Positions 9,370 through 18,493 of a stretch of 64,000 bases of DNA are shown here, in pieces. Numbering within the stretch: the first letter of the stretch is position 1; every line of letters starts with the position of its first letter. The notes below the pieces were generated by a model, which was given only the letters and a program-made list of their open reading frames with translations, was not told where the DNA came from and ran no database searches. The translations under genes and the position numbers were made by a program. The stretch comes from Flavilitoribacter nigricans DSM 23189 = NBRC 102662 (GTDB taxonomy: Bacteria > Bacteroidota > Bacteroidia > Chitinophagales > Saprospiraceae): the NCBI RefSeq assembly GCF_002646595.1, contig NZ_PDUD01000022.1:186001-250000 (forward strand), in the 5' to 3' direction.

Positions 9370-9924
9370 ATGAATACATCTAATCGTTTCAAAACATTTT
9401 TTCAGGGAGGATTTATCGCATTATTCCTGGTAGCCGGTCTGTTTTCCGGATGTCAGAAAGAGGAATTACCTCCCTCCGCTCAGGAAAACCTGGAGCGGGT
9501 ACTGTCTAATGTGGATCCGGTACAGTTGAATTCCGATATTGCGGTCATTGATGATTCGCTGGACATGTGGGGTCTGGCCGATATGGTACTGAAGGAGCCC
9601 AACGGAGTGCGGTATCTGATCGATTCCACCGGTTCGGGCAACCGACCGGTCCTGGAGAATATCGTTGAGATCAATTATTCCGGTCGTTTGATGTCTACCG
9701 GGGAGGAGTTCGACTCCGGCGAGAATGTCAGCTTTATTCTGGCCAATCTGATCGCCGGGTTCCAGACGACCCTACCGCTGGTGCCGACCGGTTCTAGAGT
9801 AACTTTGTTTATCCCTTCCGGACTGGGTTACGGACCGAACGACGTACCGGATGCCGCCGGCAACATCGTCGTTCCCGCTAATTCCAACCTTATTTTTGAG
9901 GTGGATCTACTGGATATTTTTTAA
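9370..9924 (+). CDS. FKBP-type peptidyl-prolyl isomerase, lipoprotein
   Basis: This 184-aa protein catalyses cis-trans isomerisation of prolyl bonds in envelope proteins. The N-terminal lipoprotein signal ends in LFSGC, so it should be lipid-anchored in the periplasm. After a linker of about 65 residues the FKBP domain runs to the C-terminus: VEINYSGRLMSTGEEFDSG, then IPSGLGYGPNDVPDAAGNI, then NLIFEVDLLDIF, matching the family order of the YxG, FDSG, IPxxLxYG and LxFxVxL elements. In place of the usual GW, AGF precedes the mid-domain strand. It is transcribed alone; the convergent downstream gene ends 22 bp away. Confidence 0.9.
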   Translation: MNTSNRFKTFFQGGFIALFLVAGLFSGCQKEELPPSAQENLERVLSNVDPVQLNSDIAVIDDSLDMWGLADMVLKEPNGVRYLIDSTGSGNRPVLENIVEINYSGRLMSTGEEFDSGENVSFILANLIAGFQTTLPLVPTGSRVTLFIPSGLGYGPNDVPDAAGNIVVPANSNLIFEVDLLDIF

Positions 9925-9945
9925 GCGACTTTTCCGAAAAACAGT

Positions 9946-10755
9946 TCAGAATTCCATACCCCGGTCCGTGATGCGCATGTTTACCGCTCTTTCCCCCAGC
10001 AACTGCACCAGGTTGTTGTAGGCATTGTCCTGCGCCTGACGCAGTATCGCCTTGTCATCATTTTCCAGGGCATACTGGTAGAGCTTGAAACATTCGTTCG
10101 TCATAATGGCCAGGGATTCGGTAATGGACTGTTTTTCGGTATCGTTCATTTTTACAATGCTGGGATCTTCGCTCAGCATTTCTTCAAACTGGCAGAAGAG
10201 CGTCCGCTCCTGATCCAAACTTACCGTTTTACCGCTGCGCGGCCCGCCGCCGATGGGCGTAATGGAAGATACCCGCATTTTGGTGGATAGCAGATCGTGC
10301 ATGATCTGGTAGTTATTGACCACGTAGTAATTGAACGCGTAAGCGACATTATTGGGCGGGAAACCGTCCTTGCGGGCTACCTCCTGGTAGAGATCGATCA
10401 AACCTTCGTAGTACTGCACCGCTTTGGCGCGCTCCTGCGCGTTGCCTTCGATCTCGGCCAGTTGCCGCGGCAAAATGGTACCAACGCCGGGCTTGAAATA
10501 GGTAACCGGCAAATTGGCTACGGATTTCCGGCGCAGGCGGGTATGATCGTAATTTTGCAGTACCGGTTCGATCAGCAACGGCTTATTGGCCATATTTTTC
10601 AGCAGTTGCCGGGAGAGTGGCTTTTGCTGTAGGTGTTGCTGTAAAGCATGGCTTCCCGATGGGTTGGCGGGGAAAGCAATATTCCGGATCTGTGTGAATG
10701 CCGGCAGGCTGAATCCGATGAGGCAGATGATCGTTCCCAGTCGTCGCATGTTCAT
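9946..10755 (-). CDS. Secreted protein of unknown function, possibly DUF6683-like
   Basis: The 269-aa product has a Sec signal peptide (cleavage probably after FSLPAFT). The mature part is mainly helical with no enzyme motif recognised. A segment around NNVAYAFNYYVVNNYQIMHD and a C-terminal helical half resemble the DUF6683 group of exported proteins, but this is from memory of the pattern and weak. It probably resides in the periplasm. The nearest upstream gene on the same strand is the GH92 mannosidase, whose stop is 115 bp away, so co-transcription is possible but not indicated. Confidence 0.7.
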   Translation of the reverse strand: MNMRRLGTIICLIGFSLPAFTQIRNIAFPANPSGSHALQQHLQQKPLSRQLLKNMANKPLLIEPVLQNYDHTRLRRKSVANLPVTYFKPGVGTILPRQLAEIEGNAQERAKAVQYYEGLIDLYQEVARKDGFPPNNVAYAFNYYVVNNYQIMHDLLSTKMRVSSITPIGGGPRSGKTVSLDQERTLFCQFEEMLSEDPSIVKMNDTEKQSITESLAIMTNECFKLYQYALENDDKAILRQAQDNAYNNLVQLLGERAVNMRITDRGMEF

Positions 10756-10870
10756 TCTGTTTTTTATTGGCAGGTGGATAGTTAAAGCTTTCTTAATAAC
10801 GAAAGCCTTCCCCCTAAAATTATGATCTTTTGGTTGCTTCTTACAAAATGATCTTTCGGCAGTTACGCGC

Positions 10871-13165
10871 TTACTCCTTACTCATGGAATACGGGGTCGC
10901 CGCCGGATCGCTGGCCCAGCTTTGCTCCGGATTCGCGCCCATCTGGAATTCGAGTTGACCGCCATTCCAGATGCCTTCGTGACCGATCCAGGTCCGGTTG
11001 AATACCTGACCGTTCAGGCGGGCCGACTGAATGTAGGGGCGATCCTCCGCATTGTCCCGCGCGATCACATCGAAGGTATTGCCGTTCTCCAGATGCAGCC
11101 GCATTTTCTGAAACAACGGGCTTCCCAGCACGTATTCCGGTGTACCCGGACAGACCGGATAGAAACCCATGGCGCTGAAAACGTACCAGGCCGAGGTCTG
11201 TCCGTTGTCTTCATCCCCGCAATAGCCGTCCGGGGTGGCGCTGTATAGTTTGTCCATCACCTCCCGCACCCGTTGCTGGGTTTTCCAGGGCGCCCCCGAA
11301 TAGTTATACAGATAGACCAGATGCTGAATGGGTTGGTTGCCGTGCGCGTACTGCCCCATGCCTACGATCTGCATTTCGCGGATCTCGTGGATCACAAATC
11401 CGTAGTAGGATTCGTCGAATACCGGACGCAATTGGAAAACCGAATCCAGTTTGGCCGTAAAGTTCTTCCGGCCACCTACCAGGTCAATGTATCCCTCTAC
11501 ATCCTGGAAAACCGACCAGGAGTAATGCCAGCTATTCCCTTCCGTGAAGGCATCGCCCCACTTGAAGGGGCTGAACGGGCTTTGGAACTGTCCGTTCTTA
11601 TTTTTTCCCCGCATCAGGTTGGTCGTCGGATCAAATAGATTGCGGTAATTCTGAGCGCGTTTGGCGTAGAGATCTACCTCCATCGGGGTTTTCCCCAGTT
11701 CCTTGGCCAGTTGCCAGAGCGCAAAATCCGCGTAGGCATATTCCAGGGTCCGGGCGGCATTTTCGTTGATGTCGACATCGTAGGGCACATAGCCGAGTTC
11801 GTTGTAATATTCCGCCCCAAAGCGGCCGACCGAGTTGACCGGTCCTTTACCCTGAGTATTTTTCACGGCGGCTTCGTACAGCTTGTCAACATCGTACCCG
11901 CGGATCCCCTTGATGTAGGAATCGGCAATGAGAGAAGCTGAATTCGATCCGATCATACAATCGCGGTGTCCCGGGCTGGCCCATTCCGGCAACCAGCCAC
12001 TTTCTTCGTAGGTATTCACCAGTCCCTGCATGATCTGGCTGTTCAGTTCCGGATACATCAGGGTGAAGAAGGGAAATACGGCCCGGAAGGTATCCCAGAA
12101 GCCGTTGTCCGTAAACATATAGCCGGGCAGCACTTCACCGCTGTAGGGGCTGTAGTGTACGATCTGGCCGGTGGCGTCGATCTCGTAAAATTTGCGCGGG
12201 AACAGCAACAGGCGGTACAGGCAAGAGTAAAAAGTTTTCAGATTATCCAGCTGATCGTCTTCGATCTCAATGCGCTGCAATTCCTTCGTCCAGGCGGCGT
12301 GGGCTTTCTCCATGGTCGTGGCAAAATCATCCGCGCCGATCTCCCGTTCCAGGTTGAGCGCGGCCTGCTCCGGGCTGATAAAGGAAGAGGCTACTTTGAC
12401 GTGCACCTGCTCGCCGGCCTTGGTCGCAAATCCGATGATCGCCCCAACGTGATCCGCACTGACTTCCAGTTCGTTTTCCAGCAACGTGGTATCCTTCCAG
12501 CTGTGCGCCACGGTGAATTCCTTATCGAATTCCAGTACAAAGTAATTGTGGAAATTGGAGGGTACTCCTCCGCTGTTATTCCGGCAATACCCGATGATCT
12601 TCCGCTCTTTCGGCAGGATCTTCACCATCGAACCTTCGTTATAAGCATCCAGCACGATATAAGCCGAATCGGTCTCCGGGAAGGTAAAGCGAAACTGCGC
12701 GGCCCGCTCGGTGGGCGTGATCTCGGTGGTCACATCGTGATCCGCCAGGTATACCTTGTAGTAATGAGCTTTGGCGGTCTCCGCCTTGTGCGAGAACCAG
12801 GAGGCCCGTTCGGCCTCTCTGAATTCCATTTTCCCGGTCACGGGCATCAGTGAAAAAGCCGCATAATCGTTAATCCAGGGGCTCGGCTGGTGGGTTTGTT
12901 TAAACCCGCGGATGTGCGTCGCATCGTAGGCGTACATCCAGCCGTCTCCCATTTTGGCCGTTTGCGGGCTCCAGAAATTCATGCCCCAAGGCAAAGCGAT
13001 AGCCGGATAGGTATTGCCGTTGGACAGGCTGAATTTAGAATCGGTCCCCATCAGGGGATTGACCAGATCGGCTACGTCCATATCGGCGGTGCGGTAGACG
13101 GGTTGCGCCCGGGAAATAACGGAGAGAAGAAATAAGGCCAGGAAAAGAAAATGCGATTGCTTCAT
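10871..13165 (-). CDS. GH92 family alpha-mannosidase, secreted
   Basis: The 764-aa protein is a calcium-dependent exo-acting alpha-mannosidase of glycoside hydrolase family 92, acting on mannose-containing glycans such as N-glycans or mannan. Evidence is the signal peptide (cleavage near ISRA-QP), the N-terminal beta-sandwich start LVNPLMGTDSKFSLSNGNTY, and the catalytic barrel motifs DNGFWDTFRAVFP, GWLPEWASPGHRDCMIGSNS and GYCGDEDNGQTSAWYVFSAM. The last motif holds the acidic cluster that provides the general base in studied GH92 enzymes. Length is normal for the family. No SusC/SusD pair or other glycoside hydrolase is next to it, so it is not in a classical polysaccharide locus. It probably works in the periplasm. 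Confidence 0.95.
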   Translation of the reverse strand: MKQSHFLFLALFLLSVISRAQPVYRTADMDVADLVNPLMGTDSKFSLSNGNTYPAIALPWGMNFWSPQTAKMGDGWMYAYDATHIRGFKQTHQPSPWINDYAAFSLMPVTGKMEFREAERASWFSHKAETAKAHYYKVYLADHDVTTEITPTERAAQFRFTFPETDSAYIVLDAYNEGSMVKILPKERKIIGYCRNNSGGVPSNFHNYFVLEFDKEFTVAHSWKDTTLLENELEVSADHVGAIIGFATKAGEQVHVKVASSFISPEQAALNLEREIGADDFATTMEKAHAAWTKELQRIEIEDDQLDNLKTFYSCLYRLLLFPRKFYEIDATGQIVHYSPYSGEVLPGYMFTDNGFWDTFRAVFPFFTLMYPELNSQIMQGLVNTYEESGWLPEWASPGHRDCMIGSNSASLIADSYIKGIRGYDVDKLYEAAVKNTQGKGPVNSVGRFGAEYYNELGYVPYDVDINENAARTLEYAYADFALWQLAKELGKTPMEVDLYAKRAQNYRNLFDPTTNLMRGKNKNGQFQSPFSPFKWGDAFTEGNSWHYSWSVFQDVEGYIDLVGGRKNFTAKLDSVFQLRPVFDESYYGFVIHEIREMQIVGMGQYAHGNQPIQHLVYLYNYSGAPWKTQQRVREVMDKLYSATPDGYCGDEDNGQTSAWYVFSAMGFYPVCPGTPEYVLGSPLFQKMRLHLENGNTFDVIARDNAEDRPYIQSARLNGQVFNRTWIGHEGIWNGGQLEFQMGANPEQSWASDPAATPYSMSKE

Positions 13166-13374
13166 GATGGTTGTTAGTGATTCCGGATTAAGGGCACGGT
13201 TAAACTTCGCCTATCGTTCGGTGGAACTGTCTCCAAAAACGAAGTAAGATCCAGGCCGATATGGGAAGTTCAGGCGATGTGCCCTACATGATGCGGCAAA
13301 TGTAATGAATTCAGGCAGATTCCCCCATCTTCCAAAACTTAGCTTACTTTGCAACTGCATTTTCGAACTCAGCT

Positions 13375-14472
13375 ATGGCCAAAAGGATAATCTGTACGGT
13401 AACCAATGACCTCTCCTACGATCAACGGATGATCCGCATCTGCGACAGTCTGGCGGGTGAAGGCTACGCGGTGCTGCTGCTGGGGCGGGAACTACCGGCC
13501 TCGATTCCTCTGCAAAAACGGGAGTTCGGGCAAAAACGGCTGCGCTGCTATTTTCACCGAGGTAAGTTATTCTATCTGGAATACAACCTGCGCCTGTTAC
13601 TGTTCCTGTTGAGTCAGTCGGCTGACGTAATCTGTGCGGTGGATCTGGACACCCTGGCTCCCGGTTTTCTGGTAAGTCGGATTAAGGGAAGTATTTGCGT
13701 GTACGATGCCCACGAATATTTCACTGAAGTGCCGGAAGTGGTAGATCGCCGTCTGACCCGGGCGATCTGGGATCGGCTCGCGCGTACGCTGGTACCCCGG
13801 CTACGCTACGCCTACACGGTAGGGCCGCGCCTGGCCGGCATCTTCCGGGAGCAATACGGGATCCCTTTCGAAACCATAAGAAATCTGCCGCTTCGGCAAT
13901 CCGCACACATTTCCCCACCGGATCCGGAAGCCCCCCGGATCATCCTCTATCAGGGCCGTCTGAATGCCGGCCGGGGCCTGGAAACGGCCATCCGGGCCAT
14001 GCAGCAGATTGATGGCGCCGTACTCTGGCTGGCCGGTGAAGGAGATCTGTCCGAATCGCTACGCCAACAGGTGCGGGCGGCCGGACTGGAGGAAAAAGTG
14101 AAGTTCCTCGGCTATCTCGAACCCGGCGACCTGCGTGAACTGACCCTCCGGGCCCACATCGGCCTCAACCTCCTGGAAAATAAGGGTCTGAGCTACTACT
14201 ATTCCCTGGCGAACAAGGCCTTCGACTATATCCAGGCCGGTTTGCCTTCCGTTCAGATGGATTTCCCGGAATACCGCGATCTGCAGGAAAAATACGGAAC
14301 CTTCGCTCTCTTACCGCAACTGGAAACCACGGAGCTGATCCGCGTGCTCCGGGAATTGCTGGAAGGTGATGAAACATGGCGGGAACTGCACGAGCGTTGT
14401 CTGCAGGCACGGATGACTTTGTGCTGGGAGGAAGAGGAAAAAAAGCTGGCGGCTTTTTATCGCCGTATTTGA
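13375..14472 (+). CDS. Glycosyltransferase, GT4-like (GT-B fold)
   Basis: The 365-aa cytoplasmic enzyme probably transfers a sugar from a nucleotide donor to an envelope glycan. The N-terminal acceptor half starts CTVTNDLSYDQRMIRI and contains VYDAHEYFTEVPE. The C-terminal donor half has the GT4 pattern ILYQGRLNAGRGLETAIRAM, WLAGEGDLSE, VKFLGYLEPGDL and an end motif in which the E of the usual EX7E is hard to place (LANKAFDYIQAGLPSVQMD). It stands alone, with no polysaccharide cluster around it, so the acceptor is unknown. The stop codon is followed at once by a low-complexity GGAGACA repeat. Confidence 0.88.
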   Translation: MAKRIICTVTNDLSYDQRMIRICDSLAGEGYAVLLLGRELPASIPLQKREFGQKRLRCYFHRGKLFYLEYNLRLLLFLLSQSADVICAVDLDTLAPGFLVSRIKGSICVYDAHEYFTEVPEVVDRRLTRAIWDRLARTLVPRLRYAYTVGPRLAGIFREQYGIPFETIRNLPLRQSAHISPPDPEAPRIILYQGRLNAGRGLETAIRAMQQIDGAVLWLAGEGDLSESLRQQVRAAGLEEKVKFLGYLEPGDLRELTLRAHIGLNLLENKGLSYYYSLANKAFDYIQAGLPSVQMDFPEYRDLQEKYGTFALLPQLETTELIRVLRELLEGDETWRELHERCLQARMTLCWEEEEKKLAAFYRRI

Positions 14473-14547
14473 GGGAGATTGGGAGACAGACAGGGAGACA
14501 AGGAGATTGGGAGACAGACAAGGAGACAAGGAGACAGGGAGACTGGG
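14473..14547 (+). repeat. Degenerate GGAGACA-type short tandem repeat
   Basis: Starting directly after the glycosyltransferase stop codon, the sequence is a purine-rich run built from units such as GGGAGACAGACA, AGGAGACAAGGAGA and GGGAGATT, about 75 bp long with almost no pyrimidine clusters on this strand. It has no open frame of interest. It may be a variable-number repeat. Confidence 0.75.
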
Positions 14548-14629
14548 TGAAAGCGTTGGGTTACCCCTCTACAATTCTTCGGGGCTCCTTCTCCGCCCAT
14601 TTTTGAAACAAGATGTCCAGTAGAATGAA

Positions 14630-14817
14630 TCATGCGAATCAGGGGTTAAACTTGGAATCAATGTGTAGGTAGCAAAATGATCATTTCCGGCTTAGCGTGC
14701 CGTAGGTACGCCATATAAAACCACATTGCGTACCTACGGCACGCTGAACCTCCCAAATTGTTGAACGGGCTACCTATAGCTCGTCCCTACGGGACTTTTA
14801 ACTCCTGATTCGCATGA
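14630..14817. repeat. 188-bp fold-back element with three nested inverted repeats
   Basis: Three pairs of arms are nested. The outer pair is TCATGCGAATCAGG-type, 14630-14650 with 14797-14817 (20 of 21 match). The middle pair is TAGGTAGC at 14666-14673 with GCTACCTA at 14769-14776 (8 of 8). The inner pair is AGCGTGCCGTAGGTACGC at 14694-14711 with its perfect complement at 14728-14745 (18 of 18, 16-nt loop). A further small palindrome, GTCCC-TAC-GGGAC, lies near 14783-14795. No transposase is encoded. It resembles a MITE or REP-like element. It fills the gap between the glycosyltransferase and the PqaA-type gene; the remaining bases to 14933 hold nothing I recognise. Confidence 0.8.
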
Positions 14818-14933
14818 ACCATAGCACCGTGCTTCCATTAAGCCCTGTTAATCAAAAATTTAACCGTTACCTTTTCAATCTTGCGCTAATTCGTTTACAT
14901 TGAAATATACTTTTATCTAAAACCAAAACACCT

Positions 14934-16430
14934 ATGCCTTTTCCATTTCACCTGCGCACTTTTTCCTGGAGAAAAGTGCTTTTTCTGAGCCTGCTCAGCC
15001 TGATGATCGTTCAATGCCGGGAGGTTACCCCACCGGATAAAGTCGCCGAGATCGAAACTGCCGGAGCGGTCGCCTACGACACGCCGCTCGACCGGTACGT
15101 GCACGCGCCGGATACTGCTTTCCGGTATTCTCTGGTCGACACCCTACCCGGGGAGGGATTTACCACCTATATCGTCCGCATGGTTTCCCAGCGCTGGATG
15201 ACGGAAGCCGAGGTCAAAGATCCGGTCTGGTGGCACTGGCTCACCATTGTAGTGCCGGACAATGTGCAACACGAAAAGGGCCTGCTGTTCATTGGCGGCG
15301 GCAGCCGAACGCGGGAGCAACCCGAAAAGACCGACGAGATGGCCGCTCAGATCGCTCTGGCCAGTCAGTCCGTAGTAACTGCGCTGCATAATGTGCCGAA
15401 CCAACCCACCGAATTTGTGGGCGACGATTATGGCCCCCGCAAGGAGGATGAGCTGATCGCTTACGGTTGGCGGAAATTCCTGGAATTGGGAGGAACCGAC
15501 GATGCCGCGATCTGGCTGGCCCGATTCCCGATGACCAAAGCGGCCGTACGGGCCATGGATGTCGTTTCCGAACTGAGTGAATCCCTGGCCGGCAAAAAGA
15601 TCGATGAGTTTGTAGTAGCCGGCGGATCCAAACGCGGCTGGACCACCTGGACGGCCGGGGCGGTTGACGATCGCGTAGTCGGTATCGTGCCCATTGTGAT
15701 CGACATGCTGAATCTGGTGCCTTCCTTTGAACACCACTGGAAAGCCTACGGGGCCTGGGCTCCGGCCGTGGGCAACTATGTGGAAGAAGGGATCATGGAC
15801 TGGATGGGTACGCAGGAGTTCGAAAAGCTGCTGGAGCAGACCGAACCTTTCTCCTTCCGCGAGCGCTATGATCTACCGAAGCTAGTCCTGAACGCTACCG
15901 GTGATCAGTTCTTCCTGCCGGATTCCTGGCAATTCTACTGGAACGACCTGCCCGGCGAAAAACACCTGCGCTACGTCCCCAACAGCGAACACTCCATGCG
16001 GGAGACCGACGCCATGATGAGCCTCGTAGCCTTTTACCAGGATATTCTCACAGAAACACCCAGACCGGAATTTGACTGGTCGATCGAGGAGGGAGCGATT
16101 TTGATCCGGACGACGGAGGAACACCCGCCGCAATCCATCACCCTCTGGCAGGCCCACAATCCGGATGCCCGCGATTTTCGGGTAGAGATCATCGGTCGGG
16201 CCTGGACCTCCACGGAAGTACCCCTGCGGGAGGACGGCACCTACCGCCTGGAAGTGAACGGACAGCCGGAGGGTTATACGGCCTTTTACGGTGAACTGGC
16301 TTTCCCCAACGGCAGCAATCAGCCGCTGAAGCTGAGCACCGGAGTGGTGGTCACGCCGGACACCTATCCGCACCAGGCCTACGTACCGCAGGTACCGTCG
16401 GGAGCGACCGTACTCGGAGATGATAAGTAG
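14934..16430 (+). CDS. PhoPQ-activated pathogenicity-related (PqaA-type) protein, alpha/beta hydrolase fold
   Basis: A 498-aa envelope protein of the PhoPQ_related family. The N-terminus has a hydrophobic stretch ending in LMIVQC, a plausible lipobox. The family core is clear: GGGSRTREQPEKTDEMA, then the nucleophile elbow VVAGGSKRGWTTW (Ser near residue 231), then VLNATGDQFFLPDSW (Asp near 323) and PNSEHSM (His near 352), which together make a likely Ser-Asp-His triad. In Salmonella the family is linked to antimicrobial-peptide resistance, but its reaction is not established. In Bacteroidota it is a common stand-alone gene. It faces ilvE across a shared terminator. Confidence 0.9.
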   Translation: MPFPFHLRTFSWRKVLFLSLLSLMIVQCREVTPPDKVAEIETAGAVAYDTPLDRYVHAPDTAFRYSLVDTLPGEGFTTYIVRMVSQRWMTEAEVKDPVWWHWLTIVVPDNVQHEKGLLFIGGGSRTREQPEKTDEMAAQIALASQSVVTALHNVPNQPTEFVGDDYGPRKEDELIAYGWRKFLELGGTDDAAIWLARFPMTKAAVRAMDVVSELSESLAGKKIDEFVVAGGSKRGWTTWTAGAVDDRVVGIVPIVIDMLNLVPSFEHHWKAYGAWAPAVGNYVEEGIMDWMGTQEFEKLLEQTEPFSFRERYDLPKLVLNATGDQFFLPDSWQFYWNDLPGEKHLRYVPNSEHSMRETDAMMSLVAFYQDILTETPRPEFDWSIEEGAILIRTTEEHPPQSITLWQAHNPDARDFRVEIIGRAWTSTEVPLREDGTYRLEVNGQPEGYTAFYGELAFPNGSNQPLKLSTGVVVTPDTYPHQAYVPQVPSGATVLGDDK

Positions 16431-16438
16431 GTAAAATG

Positions 16439-16490
16439 AAAAGAGGAGTGCAGCAGGTCGGGAATCCCGGCACCTACGCACTCCTCTTTT
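16439..16490. terminator. Bidirectional terminator between PqaA-type gene and ilvE
   Basis: Arms AAAAGAGGAGTGC (16439-16451) and GCACTCCTCTTTT (16478-16490) pair perfectly over 13 bp and enclose a second helix, AGGT-GGGA/TCCC-ACCT. T-runs end both sides, which fits two convergent genes. Confidence 0.88.
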
Positions 16491-16521
16491 CTTATATATA
16501 CCGAATATATTTCGGCGGATC

Positions 16522-17601
16522 TTAATCTACCAGCTCCAGGGATTTTACCTCCTGTACCCAGCCGTGGGTATCCTCTACCCGACCGGAACGCATACCGTCG
16601 ATCCAGTCCTTGATCATCGGGCTCACCTTGCGGTCCTCGATGGGAGGCAGCGTGATGACGCGATCTCCGTAAGCCAGTTCGGCGACGTGGGAAACCACCG
16701 CGGCGGTACCCGTACCGAAGATCTCCTCCAGTTCTCCGCGATCGTGCGCGGCCAGGATCTCATCGATGTGTACCGGTTTTTCAATTACCTCAAATCCTTT
16801 TTCTTTCAGCAGGGTGAGTACGGTGTCGCGGGTGATCCCTTTCAGAATAGCTCCGTCGGTAGCGGGCGTGACTACTTTCCCGTTGATCACGAAAAAGATG
16901 TTCATGGTACCTACTTCCTGGACATATTTGAATTCGCGGCTGTCCATCCACATTACCTGATCGTAACCTTTTTCCTGGGCGATCTTGGCGGGCAGCAGGG
17001 AAGCAGCGTAGTTACCGGAAGTTTTGGCTTCACCGGTACCACCGGCAACCGCACGTACGTAGGTTTGCTCGGCAACCAGGCGCACCGGACGGGAATAATA
17101 AGGACCGACCGGACCGGTAAAGATAATGAAGCGATATTTAGAAGAAGGACGCACCCCAATGAATTCGTCAGTAGCGAACATGAACGGGCGAATGTACAAT
17201 GCACTACCCTCCTGCGGCGGGATCCAACCCTGATCCAGTCCGACCAAAGCGTGCAGGCCTTCCAGGAACAGTTCTTCGGGAAGATCCGGCATACACATAC
17301 GGCTGGCCGATGCGTTCAGACGCTTGGCGTGCATTTCCGGGCGGAAGAACATGGGCTGGCCGTCCAGATTTTTGGAAGCCTTCATGCCTTCGAAAATGGA
17401 CTGCCCGTAGTGAAGCACCATGGAAGCCGGATGAATGGTAAAGGGTTCGAACGGTACAATACGAGGATTGATCCACTCGCCATCCTCATAATCGGCGACA
17501 AACATATGGTCCGAAAATACACGTCCAAAAGGAATATTTTCAAAATCTACCTCGTTCAGCCGAGATTCCTTAGTTTTGGTGATATTTATATTGTATTTCA
17601 T
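16522..17601 (-). CDS. ilvE: Branched-chain amino acid aminotransferase
   Basis: The 359-aa PLP enzyme interconverts leucine, isoleucine and valine with their 2-oxo acids, using glutamate/2-oxoglutarate. It is a fold-type IV aminotransferase of the long, eukaryote-like class. Visible marks are HYGQSIFEGMKA, the PLP lysine K193 in GEAKTSGNYAASL, GYDQVMWMD, EVGTMNIFFV and GTGTAAVVS. The ATG at 17601 is chosen over the upstream in-frame codon at 17646 because it gives the usual start close to the ITKTKESRLNEVDF segment and normal length. It stands alone, away from other ilv or leu genes. Confidence 0.95.
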   Translation of the reverse strand: MKYNINITKTKESRLNEVDFENIPFGRVFSDHMFVADYEDGEWINPRIVPFEPFTIHPASMVLHYGQSIFEGMKASKNLDGQPMFFRPEMHAKRLNASASRMCMPDLPEELFLEGLHALVGLDQGWIPPQEGSALYIRPFMFATDEFIGVRPSSKYRFIIFTGPVGPYYSRPVRLVAEQTYVRAVAGGTGEAKTSGNYAASLLPAKIAQEKGYDQVMWMDSREFKYVQEVGTMNIFFVINGKVVTPATDGAILKGITRDTVLTLLKEKGFEVIEKPVHIDEILAAHDRGELEEIFGTGTAAVVSHVAELAYGDRVITLPPIEDRKVSPMIKDWIDGMRSGRVEDTHGWVQEVKSLELVD

Positions 17602-17704
17602 TAGGGTGGTTTTTGCAATGATACATGAAAATTCTAAATTTAGCAATACGAACTCCCGAATTCAAAATTTAATTTTTCAAAAGCCTCTTTAAAAATAAAA
17701 AATT

Positions 17705-18163
17705 TTGAACAATAGCTTTTTCGATTTCGAATTGTTTGCAGCACCGGACAGGCATACCGCCCTGGAAAAAATGCAGGGGCAGGGGCAGGCCGGAGTCCTG
17801 GCTGTTTACACCTTCGAAGACGATGGTTTGAAAGATCGGGAATACCTCGCTACAATACTAAAGCCTAAACCTTTAGAGTTTGACTTACAAAAAGACATCT
17901 TTTTTTTGGCTTTACAAAAAAATGAGGTCATTTCTGCTGCCGCAATTATTCAAAAACACGCTCCCCGTCAAATTCTGCTATTCGGCTGTGCGCCGAAAGA
18001 CCTCGGTATCCGCATTCAACTAACGGATTACCAGCCGGTAAAATTCCAGGGAATCGGTTTTTTAAAGGCCGATTCGCTCCACCGGATCCGCACGGACCGG
18101 GAAAACAACGACAACCGCCGGGCGGGTGCGCTCTGGGTGGCTCTGAAGGAGCTGTTCCAGTAG
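17705..18163 (+). CDS. Conserved hypothetical protein, possibly HolD-like (DNA polymerase III psi-like)
   Basis: This 152-aa cytoplasmic protein has no signal peptide or helix spanning the membrane. The only start that keeps the full frame is a TTG at 17705; the first ATG would be at 17771. Its C-terminal half (QILLFGCAPKDLGIRIQL, then VKFQGIGFLKADSLHRI, then WVALKELFQ) recalls a Bacteroidota group compared with the psi subunit of the DNA polymerase III clamp loader. I hold that link as tentative because psi proteins are very divergent. It is divergent from ilvE (104 bp) and upstream of rdgB by 330 bp. Confidence 0.65.
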   Translation: MNNSFFDFELFAAPDRHTALEKMQGQGQAGVLAVYTFEDDGLKDREYLATILKPKPLEFDLQKDIFFLALQKNEVISAAAIIQKHAPRQILLFGCAPKDLGIRIQLTDYQPVKFQGIGFLKADSLHRIRTDRENNDNRRAGALWVALKELFQ

Positions 18164-18493
18164 GCAAAAACCGCTTTCGGCTCCCGGCATAAAAAAAGCA
18201 ACAGTAAAGGGACGCAGTAAGTTTCAGCGGATCGGATTTTCTCCGGTTTTCTGTTACATAGGGACTGGAAGCCGGAAGGTCACCGTTAAGTTTGGGATTA
18301 TTCCGCTCCACTTTTCCCGCCCCGGTCTTTTTCCGCTCTACGTACTAATTTTTACCTTGCAGGCTGCGTTAAGTTTTTACCGCCGGATGGAACTGCAACC
18401 TCAGCTTCCGGCGTTTACCAACTTTGCTGACGTAAACGGTTAAAGATTTTCCCAAACCACTTTGCGTCCAGTACACCATTTAAAACCCATAGC
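18164..18493 (+). other. Intergenic region upstream of rdgB
   Basis: No gene seen. It contains a perfect match to the -7 consensus (TAAGTTTG, 18287-18294), but without a convincing -33 box and 200 bp from the start codon. Nearer the gene is an inverted repeat CGTTTAC (18412-18418) / GTAAACG (18432-18438) that could be an operator. Confidence 0.4.

Noticed and set aside
11966-12853. 295-aa plus-strand frame
   Set aside because: Antisense to the GH92 gene; the GH92 reading is certain.
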